A stretch of 64,000 nt of DNA from Klebsiella oxytoca (GCF_009707385.1 NZ_CP046115.1:4836001-4900000); one strand, 5' to 3'. Shown: positions 12,055 to 22,500, counted from the stretch's first letter. A program made the numbers and translations. The notes: generated from the letters alone by a model not told the origin.

Positions 12055-12076
12055 CCAACCGCCAGCAGGCGGTTGG
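12055..12076. other. Hairpin between hpf and ptsN
   Basis: A perfect 9-bp inverted repeat (CCAACCGCC / GGCGGTTGG) with a 4-base loop lies between the hpf stop and the ptsN ribosome site. There is no T-run, so it is more likely an mRNA stability or partial-termination element that sets the hpf to ptsN ratio than a full terminator (inference). Confidence 0.55.
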
Positions 12077-12099
12077 CCAGGAAGAGCTCAGGTGAAATT

Positions 12100-12588
12100 A
12101 TGATAAATAACGATTCGGCTCTACAACTGAGCAATGTCCTTAACCAGGAATGTACCCGTAGCCAGGTTCACTGCCAGAGCAAGAAACGCGCGCTGGAAAT
12201 TATCAGCGAGCTGGCAGCAAAGCAGTTAGGCCTACCGCCCCAGGTAGTATTCGAGGCGATCCTGACTCGTGAGAAAATGGGCAGTACCGGAATTGGCAAC
12301 GGCATTGCTATTCCGCACGGAAAACTCGAAGAGGATACGCTGCGGGCCGTGGGCGTTTTTGTCCAGCTGGAAACCCCGATCGCCTTTGATGCTATCGACA
12401 ATCAGCCTGTCGATCTGTTGTTTGCCCTCCTCGTTCCGGCCGATCAAACTAAAACGCATCTGCATACGCTCTCGCTGGTAGCAAAGCGTCTGGCGGATAA
12501 AACAATTTGCCGCCGTCTGCGCGCTGCACAAAGTGATGAAGAGCTGTATGAAATCATCACTGAAGCGGGAAGTAATAATGATGCGTAA
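12100..12588 (+). CDS. ptsN: Nitrogen PTS enzyme IIA (EIIA-Ntr, PtsN)
   Basis: PtsN is the terminal phosphate acceptor of the nitrogen PTS (PtsP-Npr-PtsN). In its unphosphorylated form it modulates potassium transport and sensor kinases in E. coli. The 162-residue protein has the EIIA mannitol/fructose-type fold. IAIPHGKLEED carries the phosphorylated histidine (His73), and REKMGSTGIGNG precedes it. The start at 12100 has AGGTG seven bases upstream; a longer GTG-type reading nine codons upstream is not supported. It is followed after 45 bases by rapZ. Confidence 0.97.
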   Translation: MINNDSALQLSNVLNQECTRSQVHCQSKKRALEIISELAAKQLGLPPQVVFEAILTREKMGSTGIGNGIAIPHGKLEEDTLRAVGVFVQLETPIAFDAIDNQPVDLLFALLVPADQTKTHLHTLSLVAKRLADKTICRRLRAAQSDEELYEIITEAGSNNDA

Positions 12589-12633
12589 CGGAAGTCGCAC
12601 CTTACTCTTTATCGTACTGAGGAGAAACGGTAC

Positions 12634-13488
12634 ATGGTACTGATGATCGTCAGCGGCCGTTCAGGGTCGGGGAAATCCGTCGCCCTGCGAGCGCTGGAAG
12701 ATATGGGTTTTTACTGCGTGGACAATCTGCCGGTTGTGCTGCTACCCGAGCTCGCTCGATCGCTGGCCGACAGGAACATCTCGGCTGCCGTCAGTATAGA
12801 CGTGCGAAATATGCCGGAGTCGCCGGAAATCTTCGAGCAGGCGATGAAAAATCTGCCCGCAGAGTTTTCACCTCAGCTGCTGTTCCTGGATGCCGATCGT
12901 AACACCTTGATTCGCCGCTACAGCGACACTCGTCGTTTACATCCGCTGTCGAGCAAAAATCTGTCGCTGGAAAGCGCCATTGATGAAGAGAGCGACCTGC
13001 TGGAACCTCTGCGCTCGCGCGCCGACCTGATCGTTGATACCTCCGAAATGTCGGTCCATGAGCTGGCAGAGATGCTGCGTACGCGTTTGTTGGGCAAACG
13101 CGAACGCGAACTGACAATGGTGTTTGAGTCCTTTGGCTTTAAGCACGGAATTCCTATCGATGCTGACTACGTCTTCGATGTCCGCTTCCTGCCGAACCCG
13201 CACTGGGATCCGAAGCTACGTCCTATGACCGGCCTTGATAAACCGGTTGCCGCTTTCCTCGATCGCCACACGGAAGTTCATAATTTTATTTACCAGACCC
13301 GCAGCTATCTTGAGCTATGGTTACCTATGCTGGAGACCAATAACCGTAGCTATCTGACGGTCGCCATTGGTTGTACCGGCGGTAAACATCGTTCGGTTTA
13401 CATCGCCGAACAGCTGGCTGACTACTTCCGTTCACGCGGTAAGAACGTGCAGTCTCGTCATCGGACGCTGGAAAAACGCAAATCATGA
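12634..13488 (+). CDS. rapZ: RNase adapter protein RapZ
   Basis: RapZ binds the small RNA GlmZ and presents it to RNase E, and so controls glucosamine-6-phosphate synthase (GlmS); it senses glucosamine-6-phosphate. The 284-residue length matches E. coli. The N-terminal P-loop domain has Walker A GRSGSGKS (residues 8-15) and [23 protein letters not shown]. The C-terminal domain has [16 protein letters not shown], which is the RNA- and metabolite-binding part. The final basic segment ([10 protein letters not shown]) is the RNA-binding tail. The stop codon overlaps the npr start by four bases. Confidence 0.97.
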   Translation: MVLMIVSGRSGSGKSVALRALEDMGFYCVDNLPVVLLPELARSLADRNISAAVSIDVRNMPESPEIFEQAMKNLPAEFSPQLLFLDADRNTLIRRYSDTRRLHPLSSKNLSLESAIDEESDLLEPLRSRADLIVDTSEMSVHELAEMLRTRLLGKRERELTMVFESFGFKHGIPIDADYVFDVRFLPNPHWDPKLRPMTGLDKPVAAFLDRHTEVHNFIYQTRSYLELWLPMLETNNRSYLTVAIGCTGGKHRSVYIAEQLADYFRSRGKNVQSRHRTLEKRKS

Positions 13489-13757
13489 CCGTTAAGCAAA
13501 CCGTTGAAATCACCAATAAGCTGGGCATGCACGCTCGCCCGGCGATGAAGCTGTTTGAATTAATGCAAAACTATGATGCTGAAGTGCTGCTGCGCAATGA
13601 TGAAGGCACCGAAGCTGAAGCGAATAGCGTGATTGCCCTGCTGATGCTCGACTCGGCTAAAGGCCGTCAGATTGAGATTGAAGCCAACGGCCCGCAGGAG
13701 GTTGAAGCGCTGGCAGCGGTTATCGCGCTATTCAACGCCGGGTTTGATGAAGACTAG
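13485..13757 (+). CDS. npr: Phosphocarrier protein NPr of the nitrogen PTS
   Basis: NPr (PtsO) is the HPr-like protein that passes phosphate from PtsP to PtsN. The 90 residues carry the active-site motif [10 protein letters not shown] with phosphorylated His16. The serine-region equivalent is [16 protein letters not shown]. It overlaps rapZ by four bases and ends the rpoN operon. The GC-rich inverted repeat at 13761-13795 follows. Confidence 0.97.
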   Translation: MTVKQTVEITNKLGMHARPAMKLFELMQNYDAEVLLRNDEGTEAEANSVIALLMLDSAKGRQIEIEANGPQEVEALAAVIALFNAGFDED

Positions 13758-13760
13758 AGG

Positions 13761-13795
13761 TATTCCCCGGCTGCAGCGGTGCTTACCGGGGGTAT
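13761..13795. terminator. Inverted repeat between npr and mtgA
   Basis: TATTCCCCGG and CCGGGGGTAT can pair with one G-T wobble around a 15-base loop. It lies between the convergent npr and mtgA genes and could act in both directions. The T-run is poor, so the call is tentative. Confidence 0.45.
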
Positions 13796-13810
13796 CTGAT
13801 AGCAAGTTTA

Positions 13811-14536
13811 TTAATGTAGCTTATTCGCCCGCATAAAACCTTCCCCACCTAACTGTTTCATCTGTCGCTGGATCCACGCCTGGCGGCTGCGAATATAACC
13901 CGACGGCGCGTCCGCGCGAAAGCGAAGGGGATTGGGCAGGACCGCGGCTAAAAGTGCAGCTTCGGCAGCTGTCAGTTTACTGGCCGGCTTATGGAAATAA
14001 CGCTGCGACGCAGCTTCCACGCCAAACGTTCCTTCGCCAAACTCAGCAATATTAAGATAAACGGTGAGGATCCTTTTTTTGCTCCACACGGTCTCGATGC
14101 CGACGGTCAGTCCCGCCTCCAGCCCTTTTCGTAGCCAGCTGCGGCCATCCCACAGGAACAAATTTTTTGCTGTCTGCTGCGACAGGGTTGATGCGCCGCG
14201 GATCCGGTTTTCATTACGTTCGTTATGCGCCAGCGCTTTCTCTATGGCCGAAACGTCAAACCCCCAGTGCTCCGGGAATTTCTGATCTTCTGCAGCGATG
14301 ACCGCCAGTCCCATCCAGGGAGAAATCTCATCCATTCCCACCCAATCGGAATGAGCGAGGTAATGGAAATTCCCTGAGAGCCAGGCGCTGACCTGTCGCT
14401 CCAGCATCACGGCCGAAAAAGGCACTGGCACAATACTAAACAGAGCAATCCCACCGGCCCATACAACGGCACAAGCTAACAGCAGCCTCAGCAATAAACG
14501 TTTAATCATACGCAATGGCGAAAAGCGGAATGTCAT
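13811..14536 (-). CDS. mtgA: Monofunctional peptidoglycan transglycosylase MtgA
   Basis: MtgA polymerises lipid II into glycan strands at the outer face of the inner membrane, as part of the division machinery. The 241-residue protein has one N-terminal transmembrane helix (about residues 14-34). A GT51 domain follows: [17 protein letters not shown] (catalytic Glu in motif 1), [17 protein letters not shown] (motif 2), [13 protein letters not shown] (motif 3) and [17 protein letters not shown] (motif 4). There is no transpeptidase domain, which separates it from class A PBPs. Its start overlaps the elbB stop by four bases. Confidence 0.97.
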   Translation of the reverse strand: MTFRFSPLRMIKRLLLRLLLACAVVWAGGIALFSIVPVPFSAVMLERQVSAWLSGNFHYLAHSDWVGMDEISPWMGLAVIAAEDQKFPEHWGFDVSAIEKALAHNERNENRIRGASTLSQQTAKNLFLWDGRSWLRKGLEAGLTVGIETVWSKKRILTVYLNIAEFGEGTFGVEAASQRYFHKPASKLTAAEAALLAAVLPNPLRFRADAPSGYIRSRQAWIQRQMKQLGGEGFMRANKLH

Positions 14537-15186
14537 GCCGTCAGAACCAATACGCGAGCGACCAGCTTTTCAATGCCACTCGCTGCTTCAGCAATGTTCT
14601 GAGCCAGCATATACGCCGGAGTCGTCACGACCTTGTTGTCTTCATCAACCACAATATCATCAACCGGGCACGACACGTGTTCAGCCCCCATCTCCTCAAC
14701 CACATCGGCGGTATCAAGATCGGTACCAATGGTCACGCGTAACGGAATGGCGAATATTTTCGGCAACAGCGCCGGAGCGATGCAGATAAAGCCCAACGGT
14801 TTACCGGACTGATGCATCGCCAGAGCCAAAGCCTTCAGGTCGCTATCGACTTCACATTCACTCCCCCGGGAAGCAAAGCTGCTGAGATTCTTTGCCGCGC
14901 CAAAACCACCGGGCACAATCAGCGCATCCAGCTCCTCCGCTCGGGCATTGGCCAGAAGCTGGATTTCGCCGCGTGCAATACGCGCAGCCTCGACAAGCAC
15001 GTTACGGCTTTCCGCCTGGACTTCGCCTGTCAGGTGATTGATAACATCGGTTTGCGCTTTATCAGGCGCATAGCAGATAGCCTGAGCGCCGCTGCGGGCA
15101 ATTGCCAGCAGGGTAATGACAGCTTCATGGATTTCACTTCCGTCATATACGCCACAGCCGCTCAGCACGACACCAATTTTTTTCAT
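14533..15186 (-). CDS. elbB: Glyoxalase III-like DJ-1/PfpI family protein ElbB
   Basis: ElbB (YhbL) belongs to the DJ-1/PfpI superfamily. The E. coli protein has weak glyoxalase activity and was linked to isoprenoid synthesis. The 217 residues show [17 protein letters not shown] at the N-terminus, [16 protein letters not shown], and the nucleophile-elbow cysteine in [12 protein letters not shown]. The start at 15186 is the ATG with GAGG eight bases upstream, preferred over the adjacent upstream GTG. It overlaps mtgA by four bases. Its promoter must lie in the 120 bases that also hold the arcZ promoter. Confidence 0.94.
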   Translation of the reverse strand: MKKIGVVLSGCGVYDGSEIHEAVITLLAIARSGAQAICYAPDKAQTDVINHLTGEVQAESRNVLVEAARIARGEIQLLANARAEELDALIVPGGFGAAKNLSSFASRGSECEVDSDLKALALAMHQSGKPLGFICIAPALLPKIFAIPLRVTIGTDLDTADVVEEMGAEHVSCPVDDIVVDEDNKVVTTPAYMLAQNIAEAASGIEKLVARVLVLTA

Positions 15187-15305
15187 CACATCAGCCTCTT
15201 AGTACAAGTTTATGAAAGCAGTCAAAAATTTTGATTTACTCGCTATGCTTCACATATTTTACTGATTCACGTAACAAATTATTTAAGGTTTGCTATCTTA
15301 ATGGG

Positions 15306-15429
15306 CGAGCAAGCCAAATCCTCAGGTTGTGCCGTGTAAAAAAATCACTCAAATGATTCTGGCGCAATGACCGGTTCCCTGGTGTTGGCGCAGTATTCGC
15401 GCACCCCGGTTTATCCGGGGTCATTTTTT
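15306..15429 (+). ncRNA. arcZ: Hfq-dependent small RNA ArcZ (RyhA/SraH)
   Basis: ArcZ in E. coli lies between elbB and arcB, opposite arcB, is about 121 nt long and is cut to a stable 3' RNA of about 56 nt. It activates rpoS and represses flhDC and other mRNAs; ArcA-P represses it. Here the 3' part from about 15369 (CCCTGGTGTTGGCGCAG then TATTCGCGCACCCC) is almost identical to the processed E. coli RNA. The terminator stem CCCCGG/CCGGGG is at 15404-15420, with a T6 run at 15424-15429. The first half is diverged. A TATCTT -10-like box at 15294-15299 fits a 5' end near 15306, which is approximate. The terminator T-run overlaps the last codons of arcB on the other strand. Confidence 0.88.
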
Positions 15430-17760
15430 ATCTGCCGCCGCAACCCACGCCTTGAGTACCGCCACATCGTTTTGCCACTCGGATTTCATCTCTTCCACCC
15501 ATTCTCCAACGTTATCCGCCCAGGCTGGCAAGTCCGGAGTTTGAATCTGCTGACCTAGCTGTTGAATATGGCGCAAACCGATTGAACCGGCGGCCCCTTT
15601 AATCTTATGTCCTTCATCGACAATGCCTTTCTGGTCGCGCGCGGTCAAATTTGATTCCAGAACCGCCAGGTAGCCCGGCATCATCCTTTCAAAAACGGCC
15701 AGACCGTCATTAATAAGCTTCGGTCCTACCAGTTCGATGTACTGCTCAAGCATCGGAATATCCAGTACGGAAGCCGATTTACTGATATCAACAGATGGCA
15801 TCTCACTCTCCTCCTCTTCCGGAGCATCCCAGAATTTTTTGATAATCGCGGTTAATGCCGGAACCGATAATGGCTTACTCAGAACATCGTCCATTCCCGC
15901 GTCCAGATACTCTTTCTTGTCCTTCAATACGTTTGCCGTCAGCGCAACCAAAGGCGGCAGCTCATCAGCGGCAAAGCGCTGTTTCAGCTCGCGAGAAATA
16001 TCGAGACCGGTCATATCCGGCAGTTGGATATCGAGCAGAACAAGGTCGTACTCGCCGGGTACAAACATCTCCAGCGCGGCTTTACCGGTCATCGCGACAT
16101 CCACGCTGTTGCCCAGTTTCTCCAGCACCGAGCGCGCCACAATGACGTTTAGCTCGATATCTTCCACCAGCAGCACGTTCAGCGCAGGTAACGGCATTTC
16201 ATCTTCCGCCAGCGTATCTTCGACTTCTTCTGCTACAGCAGGTGCATGGACGGTGAGGGTAAAGGTCGCGCCTTTGCCCGGCAGGCTGGCAACGCTGATA
16301 TCCCCCCCCATATTGCGAGCCAGACGACGTGATACGGCAAGACCGATACCGGTGCCTGTCGCCGGCTTGCCTCCCTGGCTATCTTTCACCTGGTAATACA
16401 TAGCGAAAATTTTATCCTGTTCCGCTTCAGGGATACCGATGCCTGAATCCTCTACTTCAAAGTGCAGGATATCTCCCTCGTCGTAGCGCACGCGTACGCT
16501 CACATTCCCCCCCTGCGGAGTGAATTTCACGGCGTTGCTAATAAGATTCCATAAGATTTGGCGTAAACGCGTGCCATCGGTAATGACCTTGTGCGGCAGC
16601 GGAAGCGTGGGATCCAGCACAAAGCGCAGGCCTTTTTGCTGCGCCTGCAGACCGGAGAGGTTTTCCAGATCGGCAAGGAAGCCCGTAAAATCAACCGGCT
16701 GGTTATCCAGTTGAATTTTACGCCGCTCCATTTTATCCATCTCAATAATATCATTGAAGATATTGCCAAGAGTTACCGCTGAGACATGGATGGTTTTCAG
16801 GTATCTTTCCTGTTCATCGGTCAAATCGGTGTCCAGCAAAATTCGGCTAAGACCGACGATGCCGTTAAGCGGCGTACGCAGCTCGTGGCTAATCGTTGAA
16901 ATAAAGGTGGTCTTATCACGGCTGGCCCGCTCCAGAGCGTCCTGATAGCGCTTACGCTCGGTAATATCACGGCCAAATCCCATCAGGCCACGTCGTTTAC
17001 CGACGCGGTCATAATAAGGCACTTTACGTATTTCAAAGCAGGCCTTACGTCCGTCCGGATAATCCAGCCACTGCTCGTAGGTCAACGACACGTTATGACG
17101 GAAGACTTTTTCATCCGTTTCCAGCACCTTCTCCGCCACCTCTTCGCTGTACACATCCTGCGGTTTCAGGTGGATAAGCTGCTTTTCACTTTTACCGGTC
17201 AACAGCTCCATAGCGCGGTTGCAGCCGGAAAACTCTTTATCTTCATTACGATAGAAAACTAAATCTGGCGAGGCATCAAGAAAAGAACGCAGAAAGGAGG
17301 ATTGTTGTTCAAGCTGAATTTGCGTTTCTTCGCGCTCCTTCATCTCAATTTTCAGCTGCTCGAGGGTCGTTTCACGTTCCGCTTCCGCTTTTTCACGCTC
17401 GCCAATTTCCTGATTAAGCTGGGCGATGTTGTCCTTAAGCTGCACATTCAGCGTTAGATCGCGCTCGCGCATCTCCTCCAGTTTCTCCACCAGCCGCGAG
17501 AGACGTTGCCTGGACTCTTCCAGTTGCTCAACCACCACCGAAAGGAAATAGACCGCCCATGGGGTAATCAACAGGCCAAAAAAGATGGAGCGGATGACAT
17601 CAATACTTTCCACCTGGCCGTGCAGCACCATAGTAACTGCCATCTGCACGACTATTGCCAGCACGACCAGCGCAAAGGCCAGCAACATTGAAAAGCGCAC
17701 CAGACCCAGCTTCATCATCAGGTCAACATAATACTGCGCCAGCATACGGATTTGCTTCAT
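15421..17760 (-). CDS. arcB: Aerobic respiration control sensor kinase ArcB
   Basis: ArcB is the tripartite inner-membrane sensor kinase that reads the quinone redox state and phosphorylates ArcA. From the start at 17760 (MKQIRMLAQYY) the protein is 779 residues. It has two transmembrane helices (about 23-42 and 58-77), a coiled coil, and a PAS domain (about 155-265, with redox cysteines in FSGCNRAMELL and KACFEIRK). The H1 kinase domain follows with TISHELRTPLNG. Next come the ATP site (DSGIGIPE, GTGIGLAVS), the receiver domain LVLLDIQLPDMTG, and the C-terminal HPt domain DEGHKIKGAAGSIG. A longer reading with ten extra residues lacks family support. Its stop lies within the ArcZ terminator. 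Confidence 0.97.
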   Translation of the reverse strand: MKQIRMLAQYYVDLMMKLGLVRFSMLLAFALVVLAIVVQMAVTMVLHGQVESIDVIRSIFFGLLITPWAVYFLSVVVEQLEESRQRLSRLVEKLEEMRERDLTLNVQLKDNIAQLNQEIGEREKAEAERETTLEQLKIEMKEREETQIQLEQQSSFLRSFLDASPDLVFYRNEDKEFSGCNRAMELLTGKSEKQLIHLKPQDVYSEEVAEKVLETDEKVFRHNVSLTYEQWLDYPDGRKACFEIRKVPYYDRVGKRRGLMGFGRDITERKRYQDALERASRDKTTFISTISHELRTPLNGIVGLSRILLDTDLTDEQERYLKTIHVSAVTLGNIFNDIIEMDKMERRKIQLDNQPVDFTGFLADLENLSGLQAQQKGLRFVLDPTLPLPHKVITDGTRLRQILWNLISNAVKFTPQGGNVSVRVRYDEGDILHFEVEDSGIGIPEAEQDKIFAMYYQVKDSQGGKPATGTGIGLAVSRRLARNMGGDISVASLPGKGATFTLTVHAPAVAEEVEDTLAEDEMPLPALNVLLVEDIELNVIVARSVLEKLGNSVDVAMTGKAALEMFVPGEYDLVLLDIQLPDMTGLDISRELKQRFAADELPPLVALTANVLKDKKEYLDAGMDDVLSKPLSVPALTAIIKKFWDAPEEEESEMPSVDISKSASVLDIPMLEQYIELVGPKLINDGLAVFERMMPGYLAVLESNLTARDQKGIVDEGHKIKGAAGSIGLRHIQQLGQQIQTPDLPAWADNVGEWVEEMKSEWQNDVAVLKAWVAAADKK

Positions 17761-17967
17761 AAAGGATTCCTTCGCGACAACCTGGCACAATAATACTCAA
17801 TTCTGAGCAAGACGCTGTAAGTTGTGCGAAAAATGCGGGAAGGATTGTAGTTAGGCCGCTGACTTCGGATAGCAGCCGACAGCAAACAGGCCGGAGGTAT
17901 AACTACGAGCGTTAGCATTTACCGGGCACTTACCGCTGCCCCTTCATACAAAAAGGACGGGATGACG

Positions 17968-18903
17968 CTATTCGCCAGCAACCGGAGATAGCCAGCAACG
18001 GCCGATGGCGGAACCCTGAACGCCGAATTCATTGAGGTATTTATCCAGCTCAACCATCCCGGTCCAGCGATTCTCACACCACAGCGGCGCCAGCAGCGTC
18101 GGGCGGCGCGCGCTGGCGGAAATACGGTGATAAATCACCTCTGGCGGAGTATAGCGGATCATCTCTCCTGCGGTGACCGTGTAGTCGTCCAGTTCAATAC
18201 CGTTTAACCTACCGGCCTGCCAGGCCCTGGCCATAATGCTTCCCTTCACAATATGAAGTGGATGCAGCTTAATACCGTCAACGCCCGTCTCTACCACCTG
18301 CTCTAAGGTCTCCAGGCATTCACCCTGCCCTTCGCCCGGCAGGCCAACGATAAGATGGCTACACACTTTAAGACCGCGCTCGCGCGCCAGACGAGCTGTA
18401 CGCTGATAGCAGGCAAAATCGTGGCCGCGATTAATGCGGTGCAGCGTTTTATCGTGTGCGGTTTGTAACCCAAGTTCGAGCCATACTTCGTAACCCTGCT
18501 CCCGATATTCACTTAGCAGATCTAATACCGCACCGGGGACGCAGTCCGGGCGAGTGCCTACGCACAGCCCAACGATGCTGGCCTGGCTGACCGCCTGTTG
18601 ATACATGGAGCGCAGAACCTGAACCTCAGCAAAAGTGCTGGTATAGGCCTGGAAATAGGCCAGATACCGTTTCGCGCGGTTTACCAGCTGCGCCTGATGG
18701 GCCAGCTGTTCGGCGATCGAACGATGCTGCTGTTCTTCATCGGCAAAAGAGGCAACATTACAGAACGTACAGCCGCCGCGGCCAATAGTACCATCACGAT
18801 TGGGGCAGCTAAATCCACCATGCAGCGTCAGCTTATGAACCTTTTCACCATATCGGCGCGCAAGATCCCCACCAAACATATTGACTAATTTTTGTAACTG
18901 CAT
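17968..18903 (-). CDS. yhcC: Radical SAM protein YhcC
   Basis: YhcC is a radical SAM enzyme of the TIGR01212 family; its substrate is not established. The cluster motif C-x8-C-x2-C is seen in SCPNRDGTIGRGGCTFCN at about residue 30. SAM-binding segments LCVGTRPDCV and WLELGLQTAHDKTLHRINRGH follow. The start at 18903 (MQLQKLVNMFGG) gives 311 residues, close to E. coli (309), but its ribosome site is weak. An ATG at 18945 with GGTGG upstream, or the long reading from 18984, are alternatives that only add N-terminal residues. It stands alone, divergent from gltB. Confidence 0.9.
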   Translation of the reverse strand: MQLQKLVNMFGGDLARRYGEKVHKLTLHGGFSCPNRDGTIGRGGCTFCNVASFADEEQQHRSIAEQLAHQAQLVNRAKRYLAYFQAYTSTFAEVQVLRSMYQQAVSQASIVGLCVGTRPDCVPGAVLDLLSEYREQGYEVWLELGLQTAHDKTLHRINRGHDFACYQRTARLARERGLKVCSHLIVGLPGEGQGECLETLEQVVETGVDGIKLHPLHIVKGSIMARAWQAGRLNGIELDDYTVTAGEMIRYTPPEVIYHRISASARRPTLLAPLWCENRWTGMVELDKYLNEFGVQGSAIGRCWLSPVAGE

Positions 18904-19200
18904 AATCTGATAGACCGGCCTTAAGAAAGGGGCCAAGCCTGCCATTTTTAGCCACCGACGGCGATGACCTGGATCAATCGTCAACGCGGCCGCTCACCTT
19001 ATTGCATAAACACTCAAGATAACTGCAATTTAATTCACCCCGGTGATAATGAGTTTTCCTTATACATTGCCTCTGATTTGCGATTATCTTTACCCAGGCA
19101 TAAAACAGTATTTATTACTTAAAATTAAACAAAAAGCAGTTTAAAAAACCACAATGAAATAGCAATTTAGCACAGACAGATAATGTCTCGCCGTCCATAT

Positions 19201-19216
19201 AGTGAGACAGATCACA
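19201..19216. promoter_or_regulatory. Candidate CRP site upstream of gltB
   Basis: AGTGA-N6-TCACA differs from the CRP consensus TGTGA-N6-TCACA by one base. CRP control of gltBDF is known in E. coli. The position is about 375 bases before the gltB start, so it would be far upstream of the gene unless the promoter also lies upstream. Confidence 0.45.
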
Positions 19217-19340
19217 CTCGATTATTCTATCTGGCGCGTTTCAGCAGTATTTAAAATGCAGTTATTTTCTTAAAAATCATAAAATTACACGTTGCATAGC
19301 ACATTTTTGTATAAATAAGATTGCCATTTGACGTATGTGT

Positions 19341-19398
19341 GGATTCCCGATAAGTTGGGAATCCGCTGGAAGCTTTCTGGATGAGCGCTCTGCTCATC
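19341..19398 (+). other. Two tandem hairpins in the gltB leader region
   Basis: GGATTCCC/GGGAATCC (19341-19364, 8-base loop) and GATGAGC/GCTCATC (19380-19398, 5-base loop) are both perfect inverted repeats. They are spaced by 15 bases and lie 180-235 bases before the gltB start codon. They could be RNA hairpins in the leader or DNA operator elements; the sequence does not decide. Confidence 0.5.
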
Positions 19399-19576
19399 AT
19401 ATTTATGCAGTAATTGAGATTCCCTCTTAACAGCAAGTCCTCAAACTTGTGTACCGATGCGAAAAGGATTTAAAGAGGGCGAATGCGAGGTGTAAACCCC
19501 GTCGCCATGCTCTTTCTGTGCCCGTGCGCAATCGGTATCGGAGGGTGTCCCGTAGAGCCTGGGGAGGTTCACTGAT

Positions 19577-22500
19577 ATGTTGTACGATAAATCCCTTGAG
19601 AGGGATAACTGTGGTTTCGGCCTGATCGCCCACATAGAAGGCGAACCTAGCCACAAGGTAGTGCGTACCGCTATACACGCACTGGCCCGAATGCAGCACC
19701 GCGGCGCGATTCTCGCCGATGGAAAAACCGGCGACGGTTGTGGCTTGCTGCTACAAAAACCCGATCGTTTCTTCCGCATTGTTGCGGAAGAGCGCGGCTG
19801 GCGTTTAGCCAAAAATTACGCCGTTGGGATGCTATTCCTTAATAAGGATCCTGAACTGGCTAACGCGGCGCGCCGCATCGTCGAAGAAGAACTTCAGCGC
19901 GAAACGCTGTCTATTGTCGGCTGGCGCGATGTGCCAACCAATGAAGGCGTTCTCGGTGAAATCGCCCTCTCCTCGCTGCCCCGTATTGAACAAATCTTCG
20001 TTAACGCCCCGGCTGGCTGGCGTCCGCGTGATATGGAACGCCGTTTATTCATCGCACGTCGCCGTATCGAAAAACGTCTGCAGGAAGATAAAGATTTCTA
20101 CGTTTGCAGCCTGTCGAATCTGGTCAACATTTATAAAGGTCTGTGTATGCCGGCGGATCTGCCGCGCTTCTACCTGGACCTTGCGGACCTGCGTCTGGAA
20201 TCAGCCATCTGCCTGTTTCACCAGCGCTTTTCCACCAACACCGTACCGCGCTGGCCGCTGGCGCAGCCGTTCCGCTACCTGGCGCACAACGGCGAAATCA
20301 ACACCATTACCGGTAACCGCCAGTGGGCCCGCGCCCGTACCTATAAGTTCCAGACGCCGCTAATCCCGGACCTCCACGACGCCGCGCCGTTCGTCAATGA
20401 AACCGGCTCTGACTCCAGCTCCATGGATAACATGCTGGAGCTGCTGCTGGCGGGCGGGATGGATATTATCCGCGCTATGCGTCTGCTGGTACCACCGGCC
20501 TGGCAGAACAACCCGGATATGGATCCCGAGCTGCGCTCGTTCTTTGACTTTAACTCCATGCATATGGAGCCGTGGGACGGCCCGGCGGGCATCGTGATGT
20601 CCGATGGCCGCTTCGCCGCCTGTAACCTTGACCGTAACGGTCTGCGTCCGGCGCGCTACGTGATTACCAAAGACAAGCTCATCACCTGCGCTTCCGAAGT
20701 GGGTATCTGGGATTACCAGCCGGATGAAGTGGTTGAAAAAGGCCGCGTTGGTCCGGGTGAGCTGATGGTTATCGATACCCGCGAGGGGCGAATTCTGCAC
20801 TCCGCGGAAACCGACAACGATCTGAAAAGCCGTCACCCGTATAAAGAGTGGATGGCGAAAAACGTCCGCCGTCTGGTGCCGTTCGAAGAGCTGCCGGATG
20901 AAGACGTCGGTAGCCGCCAGCTGGATGATGATACCCTCGCCAGCTACCAGAAACAGTTTAACTACAGCGCTGAAGAGCTGGACTCCGTTATTCGCGTGCT
21001 TGGTGAAAACGGCCAGGAAGCCGTCGGCTCGATGGGCGACGATACTCCATTTGCCGTGCTCTCCAGCCAGCCGCGTATCATTTACGATTACTTCCGCCAG
21101 CAGTTCGCGCAGGTCACCAACCCGCCGATCGATCCGCTGCGCGAAGCGCACGTCATGTCGCTGGCCACCAGCATCGGCCGTGAAATGAACGTCTTCTGCG
21201 AAGCGGAAGGCCAGGCGCACCGCCTGAGCTTTAAGTCGCCGATACTGCTGTACTCCGATTTTAAACAGCTGACCACCATGGAAGAGGAGCACTATCGCGC
21301 CGACGTCCTGGATATCACTTTTGATGCCACCGAAACCACGCTGGCTGAGACGGTGAAGGCGCTGTGCGATAAAGCGGAACAGATGGTGCGCAACGGGACC
21401 GTTCTGCTGGTGCTTTCTGACCGTAATATTGCTAAAAACCGTCTGCCGGTACCGGCGCCGATGGCGGTGGGCGCCATTCAGACTCGTCTGGTCGACGAGA
21501 GCCTGCGCTGCGATGCCAACATCATTGTCGAAACCGCCAGCGCCCGCGACCCGCACCACTTTGCCGTGCTGCTCGGCTTCGGCGCGACGGCTATCTACCC
21601 GTACCTCGCCTATGAAACCCTGGCGAAGCTGGTGGACAACAAGGCCATCGACAAAGAGTACCGCGCGGTAATGCTGAACTATCGTAACGGCATTAACAAA
21701 GGTCTGTATAAGATCATGTCGAAGATGGGGATTTCGACCATCGCGTCCTACCGCTGCTCGAAGCTGTTTGAAGCGGTCGGTCTGCATCGCGAAGTCTCCG
21801 AGCTGTGCTTCCAGGGCGTCGTCAGCCGTATCGGCGGCGCGGGCTTCGATGACTTCCAGCAGGATCTGTTAAACCTGTCAAAACGTGCCTGGCTGGCGCG
21901 TAAACCGCTGGACCAGGGCGGATTGCTGAAATACGTCCACGGCGGCGAATATCACGCCTACAACCCGGACGTGGTTCGTACCCTGCAGCAAGCGGTGCAA
22001 AGCGGCGAATACAGCGATTACCAACAGTACGCGAAACTGGTTAACGAGCGCCCGGCGGCAACGCTGCGTGACCTGCTGTCCGTCACGCCGGACGGAACTA
22101 CCGTGAGCCTGGACGATGTTGAACCAGCGAGCGAGTTGTTCAAACGCTTCGATACCGCGGCAATGTCTATCGGCGCGCTGAGCCCGGAAGCGCACGAAGC
22201 GCTGGCGGAAGCCATGAACAGCATCGGCGGCAACTCTAACTCCGGCGAAGGCGGTGAAGACCCGGCGCGCTACGGCACCAATAAAGTGTCGCGTATTAAG
22301 CAGGTCGCTTCCGGTCGCTTCGGCGTTACCCCGGCTTACCTGGTCAACGCCGATGTGATTCAGATTAAAGTCGCCCAGGGCGCAAAGCCTGGCGAAGGCG
22401 GCCAGCTGCCGGGCGATAAAGTCACGCCATATATTGCCAAACTGCGTTATTCAGTACCGGGCGTGACGTTAATTTCTCCGCCGCCGCACCACGATATTTA

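Larger units (their letters stand above)
18904..19576 (+). promoter_or_regulatory. Long AT-rich control region and leader of gltBD
   Basis: About 590-670 bases without a gene separate yhcC from gltB. Bases 19030-19330 are clearly AT-rich, as expected for Lrp and IHF binding; both are known to control gltBDF in E. coli, but I cannot place individual Lrp sites. A CRP-like palindrome lies at 19201-19216. Two perfect hairpins lie at 19341-19398. The last 100 bases before gltB are GC-rich and end in GGGGAGG before the start codon. The small open frames here show no coding character. Confidence 0.6.

Noticed and set aside
15404..15420. Hairpin just after the arcB stop as an arcB terminator
   Set aside because: Its T-run lies on the plus strand, so it is the ArcZ terminator; on the arcB strand no T-run follows.
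19251..19436. 61-codon frame in the gltB upstream region
   Set aside because: AT-rich composition, no ribosome site and no family similarity; it covers the two leader hairpins.
20360..21787. 475-codon open frame antisense to gltB (and a 389-codon one at 22685-23854)
   Set aside because: Shadow frames of a GC-rich, strongly codon-biased gene; composition lacks protein-family motifs and no ribosome site precedes them.
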